A stretch of DNA of 64,000 bases from Bog-113 sp965226755 (GCA_965226755.1 CBDDDT010000008.1:162430-226429), one strand, 5' to 3'; numbered from the stretch's first letter, positions 1 through 9,766 are shown. Notes: generated by a model from the sequence alone, not told the origin. A program made the numbers and translations.

Positions 1-1887
1 AGTGGGTCAGTGCTCAAGTCCGATGAGCATCCGCTGCAGAGCTCGACCGGGAATATACTAAGCGTCCGCTACGAGGAACTCACCCACAGGCTATGGGCAT
101 GTTCAAGTGAGGGTCTGATTGAGAAAGACGAGCGGGGAGAGTGGAAAGAGTTCTCCACGCGGGACGGACTCTCGGTAAACGGATGCTGGTCCCTTGCGCC
201 ACTACCGACCGGCGATGTTTGGTACGCCTATTACCACTTCGACGCACTCGCTCTTATCCGTCCATCCACTGCCGGCGGAATAACTGTCCGCAACTACCGT
301 CCCACCGAGGGAAATCCATATGCGTCCGATACAATCGACGCCGACCAGCGCGGCTGGTTATGGCGGTCGAGCGACTCGGGAATCTACGTGGCTTCGGCGA
401 CCGACGCGGAGAACGGTAGATGGCTGCAACTGGATCAGGCCGACGGATTTCCGGCGAACGATATGAACTCCGGCAGCGTCTTCGTCGATAACGACGGATC
501 GCTTTGGTGGGGCGCGGACAACGACCTCGCGCATTATGTGCCCCCTCGAGACTTAGTGGCCCCAAAGTTTGCGCCCGAAGTATTCGTGTCGGCCTTTTCC
601 ATCGATGGCGCTCCGCCGCGAATGGCTGAAACCACGGCCGACTTCCCGCATGGCTCGAAGGTGGCAGCCAGCATCGGATCCCTTCAATTCGACAGGCGCA
701 ATAATCTGCGGCTGAGATACCGAATTTTGCCGGAACAGACTTCGTGGCTCGAATCGAACAGTTTAAACATTCCACTGGGCGCGCTTCCCGCGGGCGTGCA
801 CACGCTCGAAGTGCAGGCGCGCGTCTTTACAGGACCGTGGTCGCGCAGCCGAAGGCGGGTCTATACGGTCCTGCGGCCGGTTTGGCTTTCCGTGCCCTTG
901 CTGCTGCTTTATGGCGTCACAGTGAGTTTCCTTGGGGGCGGCGGGTATGTTTGGCATCGGCGCCGTAAAGCGGAAAACGCGGAGCTTCTGCCGGATCTCG
1001 AAGTTTGGCGGCTGGAGGCCTTGATGCCCGAGGTTTACGATCTTGCTGGTGTGCGCCTCGACGGCCGCTTCGAAGTTGGCGAGCTTCTGGCGCGGGGCGG
1101 GTTCGCCAACGTGATGGCGGGTTACGATCACGAGCAGCGTCAACCCTGCGCAGTGAAGGTTTTCCGCAACGAGGTTAAGGACACAGCATGGATTCAGCGA
1201 AGGTTTGACCAGGAGGTCGCCGCGCTGAGGCAGGTGCGGCACCCCAATGTCGTTGCGATTTACGCGCATGGCAACGCTCCCAATGGGGCGCCGTATTTAA
1301 TAATGGAATTTGTCGAAGGCGTCAGTTTGCGGGAGGTGCTTCGGGGCGGACCGCTGCGTCCCTCGCGAGCAGCCCGCTTCCTTAGGCAGTTAGCCTCCGC
1401 GCTCGACGCTATTCACGCTCTTGAGATTTGGCACCGCGACGTAAAACCGGAGAATGTCATGGTGCGACGCGAAGGCTCGCCAGACGAGGAAGCCGTGCTG
1501 ATCGACTTTTCGATCGCGATCGTGAAGAACGCCAGCGAGACCTTGTACGGGCTCTCGCGCGCAGCAGGCAGTTTCGAATATATGGCTCCGGAACAGGTGA
1601 TAGGCTACGCGGAACCCTCGAGCGATATATACAGCCTCGCGAAGGTTGGTATCGAGATGCTGACAGGGGCGCGGCTATCCGATCTTCTGCCCAACGCATC
1701 GCTCGACCTGCCGGAACGCGCAAGCGAGCTGATGAGAAGATTGAACGCCGGACTATCGGAGGAGAGCGTCGGTGCGCTCTCGAGCGCATTGGAATACGAT
1801 CCCGCGAAGCGGCCGCGTGCCGCAGGCACATTTGTTCTTCCGCTCGTCAGGGATTTGGAATCAGGCGACCGTGGCGCGGAACCCTGA
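1..1887 (+). CDS. Membrane Ser/Thr protein kinase with propeller sensor, 5' partial
   Basis: This is the 3' part of a membrane-bound sensor kinase. The reading frame is open to the left window edge, so the true start probably lies outside; a GTG at position 10 is the first possible start. Numbered from that GTG, residues 1-180 carry two-component-regulator propeller blades (motifs such as DGLSVNG and DGFPAND, each followed by a DVWYA/SLWWG strand). Residues about 195-285 look like a Y_Y_Y domain, residues about 290-316 form one membrane segment, and the kinase follows from about 352. The ATP-binding Lys (AVKVF), catalytic HRDVKPEN (about 475) and APEQ are present. The magnesium loop reads DFS instead of DFG (about 499). 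The expected topology is an outside sensor and a cytoplasmic kinase. The 3' end overlaps the convergent ECF sigma gene by 27 nt. The family call is firm; the ligand and targets are unknown. Confidence 0.85.
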   Translation, partial: SGSVLKSDEHPLQSSTGNILSVRYEELTHRLWACSSEGLIEKDERGEWKEFSTRDGLSVNGCWSLAPLPTGDVWYAYYHFDALALIRPSTAGGITVRNYRPTEGNPYASDTIDADQRGWLWRSSDSGIYVASATDAENGRWLQLDQADGFPANDMNSGSVFVDNDGSLWWGADNDLAHYVPPRDLVAPKFAPEVFVSAFSIDGAPPRMAETTADFPHGSKVAASIGSLQFDRRNNLRLRYRILPEQTSWLESNSLNIPLGALPAGVHTLEVQARVFTGPWSRSRRRVYTVLRPVWLSVPLLLLYGVTVSFLGGGGYVWHRRRKAENAELLPDLEVWRLEALMPEVYDLAGVRLDGRFEVGELLARGGFANVMAGYDHEQRQPCAVKVFRNEVKDTAWIQRRFDQEVAALRQVRHPNVVAIYAHGNAPNGAPYLIMEFVEGVSLREVLRGGPLRPSRAARFLRQLASALDAIHALEIWHRDVKPENVMVRREGSPDEEAVLIDFSIAIVKNASETLYGLSRAAGSFEYMAPEQVIGYAEPSSDIYSLAKVGIEMLTGARLSDLLPNASLDLPERASELMRRLNAGLSEESVGALSSALEYDPAKRPRAAGTFVLPLVRDLESGDRGAEP

Positions 1888-2475
1888 AGAACCGTCTTCG
1901 ACCCTGGCGTGCAACTTTCGCTTGAGCCACTTCGCGGCCGCTTCCCATCGGGATCTGACCTGCTTGACTGTAAGACCCGTTTCCTTGGAAATCTCGTCGA
2001 AAGTGAACCCGCCAAAATAGTGCATGTCCACCACGCGCGCGGCATCCCGGTGTTTCGCTTCCAGCCGGTTCATCAGAATTCCGATCTCGACTATCTGAAC
2101 TGCATCGCACGCCGACGCTCCAATTAGCGGTCCCGCGTCGTCAAGCGAGACCGCGAGTTCGCCGTTTCCACGCCGCGTGGCGAGCCTTTTTCGGGCCAGA
2201 TCCACCAGGACGTGGCGCATTGCCATGCACGCGAGCGCATAAAAGTGTCCCTGATCGCGAATTTGCCAGCCGCCTTTGGATAGGCTGCTGATCCAGAGTT
2301 CGTTGATCAACTCGGTCTTGGAGACGGGCGCGATGAAGCGTTCCTTCCTGAGTTGGCGGAGCGCGATTTCTCTGAGCCTAGGCAGCACTTCGCGGAGGAG
2401 GGTGTCCGCCGCGGATGTGTCGCCTTCCATGAAGCGCTGGAGGCGCCCGGTTAGAGAAGCATCGCTGGGCATCAC
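1861..2475 (-). CDS. ECF-type RNA polymerase sigma factor (TIGR02999-like)
   Basis: This 204-residue protein is an alternative sigma factor that would direct RNA polymerase to a special promoter set. Region 2 lies at about residues 25-95 (LREIALRQLRK, FYALACMAMRHVLVDLARKR). Region 4 lies at about 140-195, with a helix-turn-helix (FDEISKETGLTVKQVRSRW). The length and sequence style match the ECF subfamily that is abundant in Acidobacteria and Planctomycetes and is often encoded beside Ser/Thr kinases. Here the kinase gene is convergent and the two coding ends overlap by 27 nt. No anti-sigma factor gene is adjacent, so control by phosphorylation is a reasonable inference but is not shown. The start is ATG at 2475; the next codon is also ATG. 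Confidence 0.88.
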   Translation of the reverse strand: MMPSDASLTGRLQRFMEGDTSAADTLLREVLPRLREIALRQLRKERFIAPVSKTELINELWISSLSKGGWQIRDQGHFYALACMAMRHVLVDLARKRLATRRGNGELAVSLDDAGPLIGASACDAVQIVEIGILMNRLEAKHRDAARVVDMHYFGGFTFDEISKETGLTVKQVRSRWEAAAKWLKRKLHARVEDGSSGFRATVA

Positions 2476-2575
2476 TGACGTTCAAACGATTTTCGCAAAA
2501 AAAAGGGCGGAAAAGGCAACGGTCTCCGCAGATAACGGAATGGGAACACGCAAGCGGGATCGGGGCGTTGCTGAA

Positions 2576-3196
2576 ATGCCGGGCGCAGGAACGAAAATCC
2601 GGCGAAGTTTTATGCATCTGGTTGCGTCATGCGCGCTGGCTTACTCCTTATTTGTTGAGGGTGCGCCAGCCAGCGCCCAGCTGAACAAAGCCGGACCCCC
2701 GCCGTTCACCCGAACTGTTGCACGGCAGTTGATCCGTACTCTTCGTGAACAGGCTGGGCAGGATAACCGCGATCAGACTGTCGATTCCCTTGCCGGACTT
2801 TTCGTTTGGCATCGACCTGTCTTCGATGACGAATTGGCGGCTGCCTGGCAAAGGGACGGACGCGCGAAACTCACCGTTCTAATTGATGCGCTCGCCGACG
2901 CGCGCGCCGCCGCCGGGATCGTCGCATACCCGTGCTTTTATGCTCGGGCGGCGGATGGCTCGCTTCCCCGAGATCTCTCGGCCTTTTCTCGAGGCTTTGA
3001 GGGCACGGAAATCGCGGGCTTACACGCGACTCCCAAGGGTCTAAGACAGGGGTTCGGCATCAAAGCGGCCGTCTGCAACGTGCTGCTCAACATGACGCAG
3101 AAGTGGCTCGGGCGCGCTCCGCTCCTTACGACGGCAATTTATGCCAGCGCCATCAGGCAGGAGGAAAGGCAGATAGCGCAAGGGATGCGAGTGTAA
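2576..3196 (+). CDS. Putative secreted protein, function unknown
   Basis: I do not recognise this family. From the ATG at 2576 the protein has about 206 residues. It begins with a basic stretch (KIRR), then a hydrophobic segment (LVASCALAYSLF) ending in an Ala-rich cleavage-like site (APASAQ), which reads as a signal peptide. An ATG at 2612 would give a shorter version of the same signal. The mature part is charged and has no membrane segment or cofactor motif. The frame extends further upstream to 2276, but that part lies opposite the sigma factor gene and is probably not translated. The gene is divergent from the sigma gene, so the two may share the region 2476-2575. Confidence 0.5.
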   Translation: MPGAGTKIRRSFMHLVASCALAYSLFVEGAPASAQLNKAGPPPFTRTVARQLIRTLREQAGQDNRDQTVDSLAGLFVWHRPVFDDELAAAWQRDGRAKLTVLIDALADARAAAGIVAYPCFYARAADGSLPRDLSAFSRGFEGTEIAGLHATPKGLRQGFGIKAAVCNVLLNMTQKWLGRAPLLTTAIYASAIRQEERQIAQGMRV

Positions 3197-3255
3197 ATAC
3201 CGCGGACGAGACTACTCGGCGGAACTTTGTTTTTGAAGAAGGAAAACGAGACGCA

Positions 3256-5049
3256 ATGAATACGCACTATGCACTACCTATCTTGCTTCTGGGAATCAGC
3301 GCCGCAGCGCAGTCGCAGACGCAATTCACCATCTCAACAATCGCCGGAACCGGAACAGACGGCCGTTCGGGCGACGGTGGCCCAGCAACCAGCGCCGAAT
3401 TCAACAACCCTCTGGGCCTTGCCGTTGACAGCGCAGGCAACCTCTACGTCGCCGACTTTTACAACAACCGAATACGCAGAGTCGCGGTGGACGGGACCAT
3501 AACAACCGTCGCAGGAATCGGCACCTACGGCTCATCCGGTGACGGCGGACTGGCCACTCAGGCAGAACTCGGCAACCCCGAAAGTCTCGCCTTCGACGCC
3601 GCCGGAAACTTGTATGTTGGCGGGTACGACAACCGCGTCCGGGAAATCGCCCTTGACGGGACGATCACCACAATAGCGGGAAACGGCAATCGAGGCTTAG
3701 ACGGCGATGGCGGCTCTGCCGCGGCGGCATCGCTGGATTTCCCGTCGAGTCTGGCCATAGATTCCGCTGGAAACCTCTATATCGCCGGAAGCGACGATCA
3801 TACGTGCGTGCTGAGCGCGATCCGTAAGGTGACCCTTGACGGGATCATTACAACCATCGCGGGAAACGGCACGCCGGGCTTCTCGGGCGACGGCGGTCCC
3901 GCAGCACTCGCGCTCGTAAACTGCCCGACCGGACTGTCTTTAGATAGCGACGGCAATCTGCTGTTTTCTGACGGCGGCAATTACCGGATTCGAAAGATCG
4001 CGAACGGCATCATCACCACGGTCGCCGGCACGGGAGTTGCTGGCTATGCGGGCGATGACGGGCCCGCTATCGAAGCCGAGATCAATTCTGCGACCCAGAC
4101 CGCGTTTGACGCAGCAGGCAACCTCTATATCGCGGATCGGGAGAATGAACGCATTCGTGTCCTTTTGAATGACGGAATCATAACGACGGTGGCCGGAAAC
4201 GGTGACGCAGCCGTTGCCGGGGATGGAAGCGCCGCCCTTGGGGCGATGCTTGACAACCCGTGGGGGCTCGCAATATCTGCTTCGGGCGCTTTGTACGTGT
4301 CGGGTGCAACCACCGACCCTCAAATCCGTCTGCTTACTCCCATTTCTCCTTCCGTCGCCGCCGTCAACGCCGCAAGCTATGCAACCGCGCCGGTGGCGAC
4401 AAACGCCATTGCATCGGCGTTTGGCGCGGATTTGGCAAACCAGATAGCTTCCGCGAGCGGCGCTCTGTCCGCCAGTCTTGGCGGAACTTCGGCCCAAGTC
4501 ACGGATGTCACCGGAATCACGGCACCGGCGCAGCTCTTTTACGTGAGCCCGTCGCAGGTGAACCTGCTCGTTCCGTCCACCCTTGCGATCGGATTAGGAA
4601 CTCTCCAAATCAAGTCGGGAGACGGGACGGTCTCGACCTCGCCCCTGCAAATCGCCTCTGTCGTTCCCGGACTATTCAATGAGAACGGGCTCGCACTTGG
4701 CTCGGTCATTCAGGTGAGCGCCTCGGGCGACCAGACCGCGCAGAGCCTCGTCCAATATGACAGCGCAACGGGTCAGTATGCGCCCGTTCCAATCGCTCTT
4801 GACTCGGGCTCCGCCACGTACCTCATCCTCTACGGCACCGGCCTGCGCAATGCGTCCCTGTCACAGGTAAGCGTCTCCATCGGTGGGGCAACTGTCGCTC
4901 CGGCGTTTGCGGGGGCGCAGCCGACCTTCGAGGGTCTCGACCAGGTGAATCTCGAAATTCCGATTTCCCTCGCCGGAGCGGGCGATGTCGCCATTACGCT
5001 GACGGCGTCGGGAGTCGCTTCAAACGCCGTGAATGTCACGATTCAGTGA
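3256..5049 (+). CDS. Secreted NHL-repeat propeller protein with TIGR03437 C-terminal domain
   Basis: This protein of about 597 residues is predicted to be exported and surface-associated. The start at 3256 follows a purine-rich AAGGAAAACGAGACGCA leader, although the frame is open further upstream. Residues 1-20 are a signal peptide ending in AAAQSQ. Residues about 25-365 hold six or so NHL-type propeller blades, seen as the repeated pattern TIAGTG, GDGGPA, GLAVDSAGNLYVAD, RIRRV. From about residue 365 the sequence matches the Solibacter C-terminal domain, starting at AVNAASYATAPVATNAIASAFG and ending in DQVNLEIP and SNAVNVTIQ. NHL propellers usually bind ligands or partner proteins; no catalytic function can be read. 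A second TIGR03437 gene follows 86 nt downstream on the same strand. Confidence 0.85.
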   Translation: MNTHYALPILLLGISAAAQSQTQFTISTIAGTGTDGRSGDGGPATSAEFNNPLGLAVDSAGNLYVADFYNNRIRRVAVDGTITTVAGIGTYGSSGDGGLATQAELGNPESLAFDAAGNLYVGGYDNRVREIALDGTITTIAGNGNRGLDGDGGSAAAASLDFPSSLAIDSAGNLYIAGSDDHTCVLSAIRKVTLDGIITTIAGNGTPGFSGDGGPAALALVNCPTGLSLDSDGNLLFSDGGNYRIRKIANGIITTVAGTGVAGYAGDDGPAIEAEINSATQTAFDAAGNLYIADRENERIRVLLNDGIITTVAGNGDAAVAGDGSAALGAMLDNPWGLAISASGALYVSGATTDPQIRLLTPISPSVAAVNAASYATAPVATNAIASAFGADLANQIASASGALSASLGGTSAQVTDVTGITAPAQLFYVSPSQVNLLVPSTLAIGLGTLQIKSGDGTVSTSPLQIASVVPGLFNENGLALGSVIQVSASGDQTAQSLVQYDSATGQYAPVPIALDSGSATYLILYGTGLRNASLSQVSVSIGGATVAPAFAGAQPTFEGLDQVNLEIPISLAGAGDVAITLTASGVASNAVNVTIQ

Positions 5050-5135
5050 GCGGTTCACGCTCCTATTCGGAGATCTCTTCGCCAACGGCAACAGTCCGCG
5101 ACTTGACAGTGATTAGAACAACGAGAAGGGAGCTT

Positions 5136-6599
5136 ATGAAAAACACTACGAACGTAATTGTTTCGCTCTGGCCTTGCGCGCCTGGGACCGCAACCCGCAG
5201 CCTGTCGCCGTCCACCCGGTCGAGAAACGCGCGCAGGCGAGCTTCCAACTGGCTTCGCGCGGCTGGTTTTATGTCCGCGTGGTTCGCAGTAGTTTCCCCA
5301 CCGGCATTTGCGGGTGCGATCAGCGTGAACGGCACTTGCGAAATCGGGAACTGCGCGGCGCCAGACGCCCTCGCCATAAACGGCACGTCGGGCGCGCCTT
5401 TTAACTTCATCTACACCTTGGCGAACGGCGACCAGTTTCAGGTGCAGGGGGTCCTCTCCGCCAGCGATACAGTCAGCAATTGGAGCACGATCGGAACCGA
5501 GCTCACAGTAACTTATGTTGGTAATCAATCCGCCGCCGCTCAACCGTCAGGCGCGGATAGTCTTACGGTCGACCAGCTCTATAGATTCACCACCGACGGG
5601 GCGACGACTGGCACGTTTGGTGAAAACGTCTACGGTGCTTTCACCGGACCTGTCGCGGCGACGGGAACAAGCTGCACCTTCCAGCATCTCAACGATGGGG
5701 CGCCGCTACCGCTTTTGGGTCCGTATTCGCCGCCGGGCCTGTTTTCCGGCACTGATACCGGGCTCGCCCTTTCCGGACTGACCAATCCTGTCCTGATAGA
5801 CGCCAGGACGACAGTTGCGTTCGGCGCGGGCTCGCAGCCGGGCGCCACCATCATCTCCGACCGGGACCCCCTTACAGGCGCGCCGACTATCGGACAGGGC
5901 GGTGTCGTGTCCCTTTCCAGCACCTCAAATACCGTGCAACCCGGTTCGTGGATCTCCATTTACGGCGCCAACCTTGCCGGTCCGACGAATCAATGGAACG
6001 GGAATTTCCCGACGAATCTTGCGGGCGTGAGTGTTACGGTCGACGGCAAGGCCGCCTACCTCTGGTATGTCAGTCCCGGCCAGATCAACGTGCAGGCGCC
6101 GGACGATTCCGCGACCGGAACGGTGGACGTAGTGGTGACCACGCTTGGGGGCACAGCTTCCTCGACAGTCACGCTCAGCCCCTATGCACCGGCCTTCAGT
6201 CTCTTCAATGCCACAGTTCCGTCCGCCTATGTACCTACGCCGGGCAGCCCCGGCAATTCCGGCTCAGGGTACGATCTTATCGGGCCTGCGGGCGCGTTCG
6301 CTTTCGCGACACGCCCGGTCAGGGCGGGTGAGACTCTTGTGCTATTCGGCGTCGGCTTCGGGCCTACGAATCCATTCGTTCCTGCCGGTCAGGCGTTTGC
6401 AGCCGCGGCTCCGAGCGTGACCTTGCCGCAAGTCACGATTGGAGGGTTGGCCGCCACGGTCGAATTTGCCGGCATTACGGAAGCGGGTTTGTTCCAGCTA
6501 AATGTCGTGGTTCCGGATGTGCCCAGCGGCAACCAGCCTCTGCTGGCGAGCGTCGGCGGGATGACCACGCAGAGCAACGTGCTCCTGGCGGTTCAATAA
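5136..6599 (+). CDS. Secreted protein with TIGR03437 C-terminal domain
   Basis: This protein of about 487 residues is predicted to be secreted. The ATG at 5136 is preceded by AGAAGGGAGCTT, a good ribosome site. It gives a long basic leader before the hydrophobic core (MSAWFAVVSPPAFAG); the internal ATG at 5271 would give a compact signal peptide. Residues about 60-250 are unrecognised and look like an all-beta extracellular domain (GTCEIGNC, PFNFIYTLANGDQFQVQG). Residues about 255-487 are a clear TIGR03437 domain (GSWISIYGANLAG, YVSPGQINVQAP, GVGFGPTNP, FQLNVVVP). The domain is typical of Solibacter-like genomes and its role is not known. Confidence 0.75.
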   Translation: MKNTTNVIVSLWPCAPGTATRSLSPSTRSRNARRRASNWLRAAGFMSAWFAVVSPPAFAGAISVNGTCEIGNCAAPDALAINGTSGAPFNFIYTLANGDQFQVQGVLSASDTVSNWSTIGTELTVTYVGNQSAAAQPSGADSLTVDQLYRFTTDGATTGTFGENVYGAFTGPVAATGTSCTFQHLNDGAPLPLLGPYSPPGLFSGTDTGLALSGLTNPVLIDARTTVAFGAGSQPGATIISDRDPLTGAPTIGQGGVVSLSSTSNTVQPGSWISIYGANLAGPTNQWNGNFPTNLAGVSVTVDGKAAYLWYVSPGQINVQAPDDSATGTVDVVVTTLGGTASSTVTLSPYAPAFSLFNATVPSAYVPTPGSPGNSGSGYDLIGPAGAFAFATRPVRAGETLVLFGVGFGPTNPFVPAGQAFAAAAPSVTLPQVTIGGLAATVEFAGITEAGLFQLNVVVPDVPSGNQPLLASVGGMTTQSNVLLAVQ

Positions 6600-6701
6600 A
6601 CGGCCCACAGCGGATGGCGATCCCCCAGCGTGCGCGAAGCCCCGCGCGATGAGAGCACGCTCAGCAACATCGAGCCGGCCCCCCGACTCCGGATCACTAC
6701 T

Positions 6702-7232
6702 CTAGCCCTTGGCGGCCAGCGGGAACTTCTTGAACATTTCCACGATGTCTTTGTTCATCTTGTTGGCGTTCTTTTCGGGCTTTTTGGAGAGCGTCTCGCT
6801 GCTGGAGCCGCGCCAAATCAGCTTCTTGTTCTGAGTGTCGAACACATCGACCATTAAGGTTCCGACCGGAGTGTTCTCGACGGCCGTGGCCGCCATCCCG
6901 GGACCGCCCCAGCCGCGGCGCCATCCCCAACCGCCGCCCATGCCGTTGTACCAGGTTTCGAGCGTCCTCCGTTCGTGGGTGGAACCGAAGGCCGAGATGG
7001 AGGCATCGCCCCCGGCGGGCGTCATCTGCCAGCCCTTGCTCTGCAGTTGGGAGTTGACGTCGTTGCGGATGCGGTCCTGCCAAAGCGGGTCGTCAGTTTG
7101 CACTTTGATCCAGGAATAGGTGTGGTACCGGCCGAAATCGACCGCCTGATCGTAATCGGTGGAGACAGTGGCCAGCAGGAGACAAGCGCTACCGAAAGCG
7201 AGTGCGAGCGGTAATGCGGTGCGTAATTTCAT
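6702..7232 (-). CDS. DUF4136 family envelope protein
   Basis: This 176-residue protein starts at 7232, where AAGGAA lies 6 nt before the ATG; the preceding ATG at 7235 is too close to that ribosome site. Residues 1-22 are a hydrophobic export signal with one Cys (GSAC), so it may be a lipoprotein, though the lipobox is not ideal. The DUF4136 hallmark follows at once: TDYDQAVDFGRYHTYSW, then DPLWQDRIRNDVNSQLQSKGW. The C-terminal part has GTLMVDVFDTQNKKLIWRG, also typical of the family. A Gly/Trp-rich insert (GGGWGWRRGWGG) sits in the middle. DUF4136 proteins are periplasmic or outer-membrane proteins of unknown function. It lies 89 nt downstream of the orphan permease gene on the same strand and could be co-transcribed with it. 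Confidence 0.8.
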   Translation of the reverse strand: MKLRTALPLALAFGSACLLLATVSTDYDQAVDFGRYHTYSWIKVQTDDPLWQDRIRNDVNSQLQSKGWQMTPAGGDASISAFGSTHERRTLETWYNGMGGGWGWRRGWGGPGMAATAVENTPVGTLMVDVFDTQNKKLIWRGSSSETLSKKPEKNANKMNKDIVEMFKKFPLAAKG

Positions 7233-7321
7233 CATCGTTTCCTTCGAGATCGCGTTTCTTCGATCCCAAATTATTGAGCGCTTCAGGGACCAATGGACTA
7301 GCGATAACAATTTCCGGCGGC

Positions 7322-9766
7322 TTATTCCCGGCGCAATGCTTCTATGGGATCGACGGCGGCCGCGCGCCGGGCAGGCAGATAACCCGCCGCCAAGGTGGTC
7401 GCGAGCAGGACAGCCGCGGCGAGCGAGATTGTTACGGGATCGTTCGGCGGAAGGCCGAAGAGCATTCCCTGCGCGAATCGGGATGCGCCCAGAGCCGCCG
7501 CCACGCCGACCGCGATCCCAGCCGCGGCAATCAGGAACGCTTGCGTGAGGACCATGCGGATCATGTCAGATCCCCTTGCGCCGAGCGCGATGCGGATTCC
7601 GATCTCGGACGTCCGCCTCGTCACGGTATAGGACATGAGTCCATAAAGCCCGATACAGGCGAGCAGCAGCGCGAGCGGCCCGAAGAAGGCCGCCAAACTG
7701 GCGATGATGCGCTCACGTACCAGAATCCGGTCAAGGCGGTGGTTCAGCGACTCCATCGAAAGAGGATATTGCTTTCCCATGGACGCCAGGATGCGCCGAA
7801 CGGCCGGCGATAAAGCGGTGGGATCCCCGGAGGCGCGGATATCTACGGCCGGCTCGTCGTACTCCGGCTCCTGAAGAAGCGGGATATAGAACGCCGCGGG
7901 CTCATGGCTTTGCACCATCCATAGACTGGCGCTGTTCACGACGCCCACGATCTCGAGATTCTGGTGCTCCGGGGCGACGCCGATGCGGACGTGCTGACCG
8001 ACGGCGTTCGCGGCAGGAAACAGCGTTTGCGCGAGGCTCCGGCTCACGATCACGACCTTCTTATTGGCGCCGTCATCGCGCCACGAGAACTGCCTTCCTT
8101 CGAGAACGCGCATGCGGAGGACGTCGAACAAATCCGGGGCGGCCAGTTCGAACACCGCGTTCGACGCGGCGCCTTCGCGGGACACGACATTCTCCTTGAA
8201 TTCGTAACTCATCGCCGGTCCCATCTGGGAGTAGCTGGCGAATTCCACGCCCGGGATGCGCCCAAGCCTTTGCGCCAGTTCGCGGTAATAGACCGATCGA
8301 TTTGAGATTTCCCCGACGCCCGGCCGGGGGAAAAGCTGCACGACGAGAACATGGTCTCGGCTATATCCCGTTTCCACGCGATTGAGTTCTTGAAGACTCC
8401 TGACGAACAGACCCGCCGCGACGACCAGCACCAGCGAAAGCGCGATCTGCGAAGTGACGAGGAAGCGTCCGATGAGTCCCGCTCCGCCGCGGACGCTGCG
8501 CGTGTGCCGGCCCAGGAGGCCGGCCGGATCGTTCCCGCGGAATCTCCAGGCCGGCGCGCTTCCGAAGAGCAAGCCGGTGAGCAGCGCAAGGATCACGGTG
8601 AACGCCAACCCATGCACGTCGGGGTCGGGGTCGATTGCGAATGGAACAAACCCGGTCCAAGCCGTTCGTGCGAGCAACCGGCCGGCCCACACCGCGAACA
8701 CTAAACCAGCGGTTGCTCCGGCGGACGAAATGAGAATGCCTTCCGTAAGCAGCTGCCGCGTGAGCCGCCATGTTCCCGCGCCCAGCGCGAGGCGGATGCC
8801 GGTCTCCTGTTCGCGCGCCGCGGCACGGGCCACCGTGAGATTCGCAAGATTCAGAGCGGCGATCAGCAGCAATAAAGCCGCCAGACAGATCAGGATTTTC
8901 AGAGGCTGCGCCATGCGCTTGCGCGTCCACGAGTCTCCGGTCGCGGCTGTCTCCACCACGAGACGCCTGGTCAGGAACTGGGCGAGTTGCGCGCCCTGGT
9001 AGGAAGGCGGCGCCGCCTGCGCGCGCACGGCTGGCCAGAGCGCTGCGAGCTGAGCCCGCGCCTGCGCGATCGTCACGCCGGGCTTTAGGCGGCCCGTCAC
9101 GTTGAATTGCCGAGTCGCCGCGTCGAAGCGCTTCCCCGTGCCGGAGTACCCGATGGGAACGATGGCTTCCGGCGCGGCATCGATCTGGATTCCGTGGAAT
9201 GATTCGGGACCCACGCCAATAATGTTCAAGGGCGTGCCGTTGACGCGGATGGTTTTTCCGACCACGCGCGGGTCTCCGTGAAAGCGCGCTTTCCACGATC
9301 GGAAATCGAGGACGGCGACCGGCGCGGAGGACGCGGATTGCAGGTTGACGTCCGCGGGACCGATCAGGCGGCCCCACGCGGGGCGAATTTTGAGCGCGGA
9401 GAAATAATCGCCGCTCACCATATCAAGGCTGCCCGCATAGAGCTCGCCGTTCGCCTCGAAGTTCTCCATGGCGCCGCCGTCCCAAAGGAACAGGCCGGAG
9501 AAGAACTTCTGCTCCTGGCGGATCGCTTGGAACATGGCGAGCGTCAGGCCCGCCTGGCTGTCGTCTGCCGGCCCGACGGTTTGCAGGGAGACGAGTTCTT
9601 CGGGATGAGCGACGGGCAGAGGACGGAGAACCAGCGCATCGATCAGGCAGAAAATCGTTGTGGTGGCGCCGATCCCGAGCGCCAGAGAGAGAAACGCGAC
9701 CGCGGTGGAGGCGGGCGCTTTGCGCAGCGCCCGAATCGCGTACCGAAGGTCCTGCGCGATCCACAT
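7322..9766 (-). CDS. MacB/FtsX-like permease, acidobacterial orphan permease type
   Basis: The 814-residue protein has the duplicated architecture of acidobacterial orphan permeases. An N-terminal amphipathic start (MWIAQDLRYAIRALRKAP) is followed by TM1 (about 20-42) and a MacB-type periplasmic domain (about 45-270). Then come a cluster of membrane helices around 285-420 (ILICLAALLLLIAALNLANL, ARAAAREQETGIRLALGAG), a second periplasmic domain, and three C-terminal helices (about 690-805) containing RTSEIGIRIALGARGSDM. The family is related to the permease of MacAB and LolCDE transporters, which couple an ATPase to mechanical work in the periplasm. No ATPase gene lies nearby, as is usual for this group. 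The protein ends in PIEALRRE, the typical family terminus. The substrate is unknown. Confidence 0.9.
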   Translation of the reverse strand: MWIAQDLRYAIRALRKAPASTAVAFLSLALGIGATTTIFCLIDALVLRPLPVAHPEELVSLQTVGPADDSQAGLTLAMFQAIRQEQKFFSGLFLWDGGAMENFEANGELYAGSLDMVSGDYFSALKIRPAWGRLIGPADVNLQSASSAPVAVLDFRSWKARFHGDPRVVGKTIRVNGTPLNIIGVGPESFHGIQIDAAPEAIVPIGYSGTGKRFDAATRQFNVTGRLKPGVTIAQARAQLAALWPAVRAQAAPPSYQGAQLAQFLTRRLVVETAATGDSWTRKRMAQPLKILICLAALLLLIAALNLANLTVARAAAREQETGIRLALGAGTWRLTRQLLTEGILISSAGATAGLVFAVWAGRLLARTAWTGFVPFAIDPDPDVHGLAFTVILALLTGLLFGSAPAWRFRGNDPAGLLGRHTRSVRGGAGLIGRFLVTSQIALSLVLVVAAGLFVRSLQELNRVETGYSRDHVLVVQLFPRPGVGEISNRSVYYRELAQRLGRIPGVEFASYSQMGPAMSYEFKENVVSREGAASNAVFELAAPDLFDVLRMRVLEGRQFSWRDDGANKKVVIVSRSLAQTLFPAANAVGQHVRIGVAPEHQNLEIVGVVNSASLWMVQSHEPAAFYIPLLQEPEYDEPAVDIRASGDPTALSPAVRRILASMGKQYPLSMESLNHRLDRILVRERIIASLAAFFGPLALLLACIGLYGLMSYTVTRRTSEIGIRIALGARGSDMIRMVLTQAFLIAAAGIAVGVAAALGASRFAQGMLFGLPPNDPVTISLAAAVLLATTLAAGYLPARRAAAVDPIEALRRE

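Noticed and set aside
8361..9377. A 338-codon frame on the same strand as the orphan permease
   Set aside because: The permease frame has all family motifs and membrane helices; this frame is an Arg-rich shadow.
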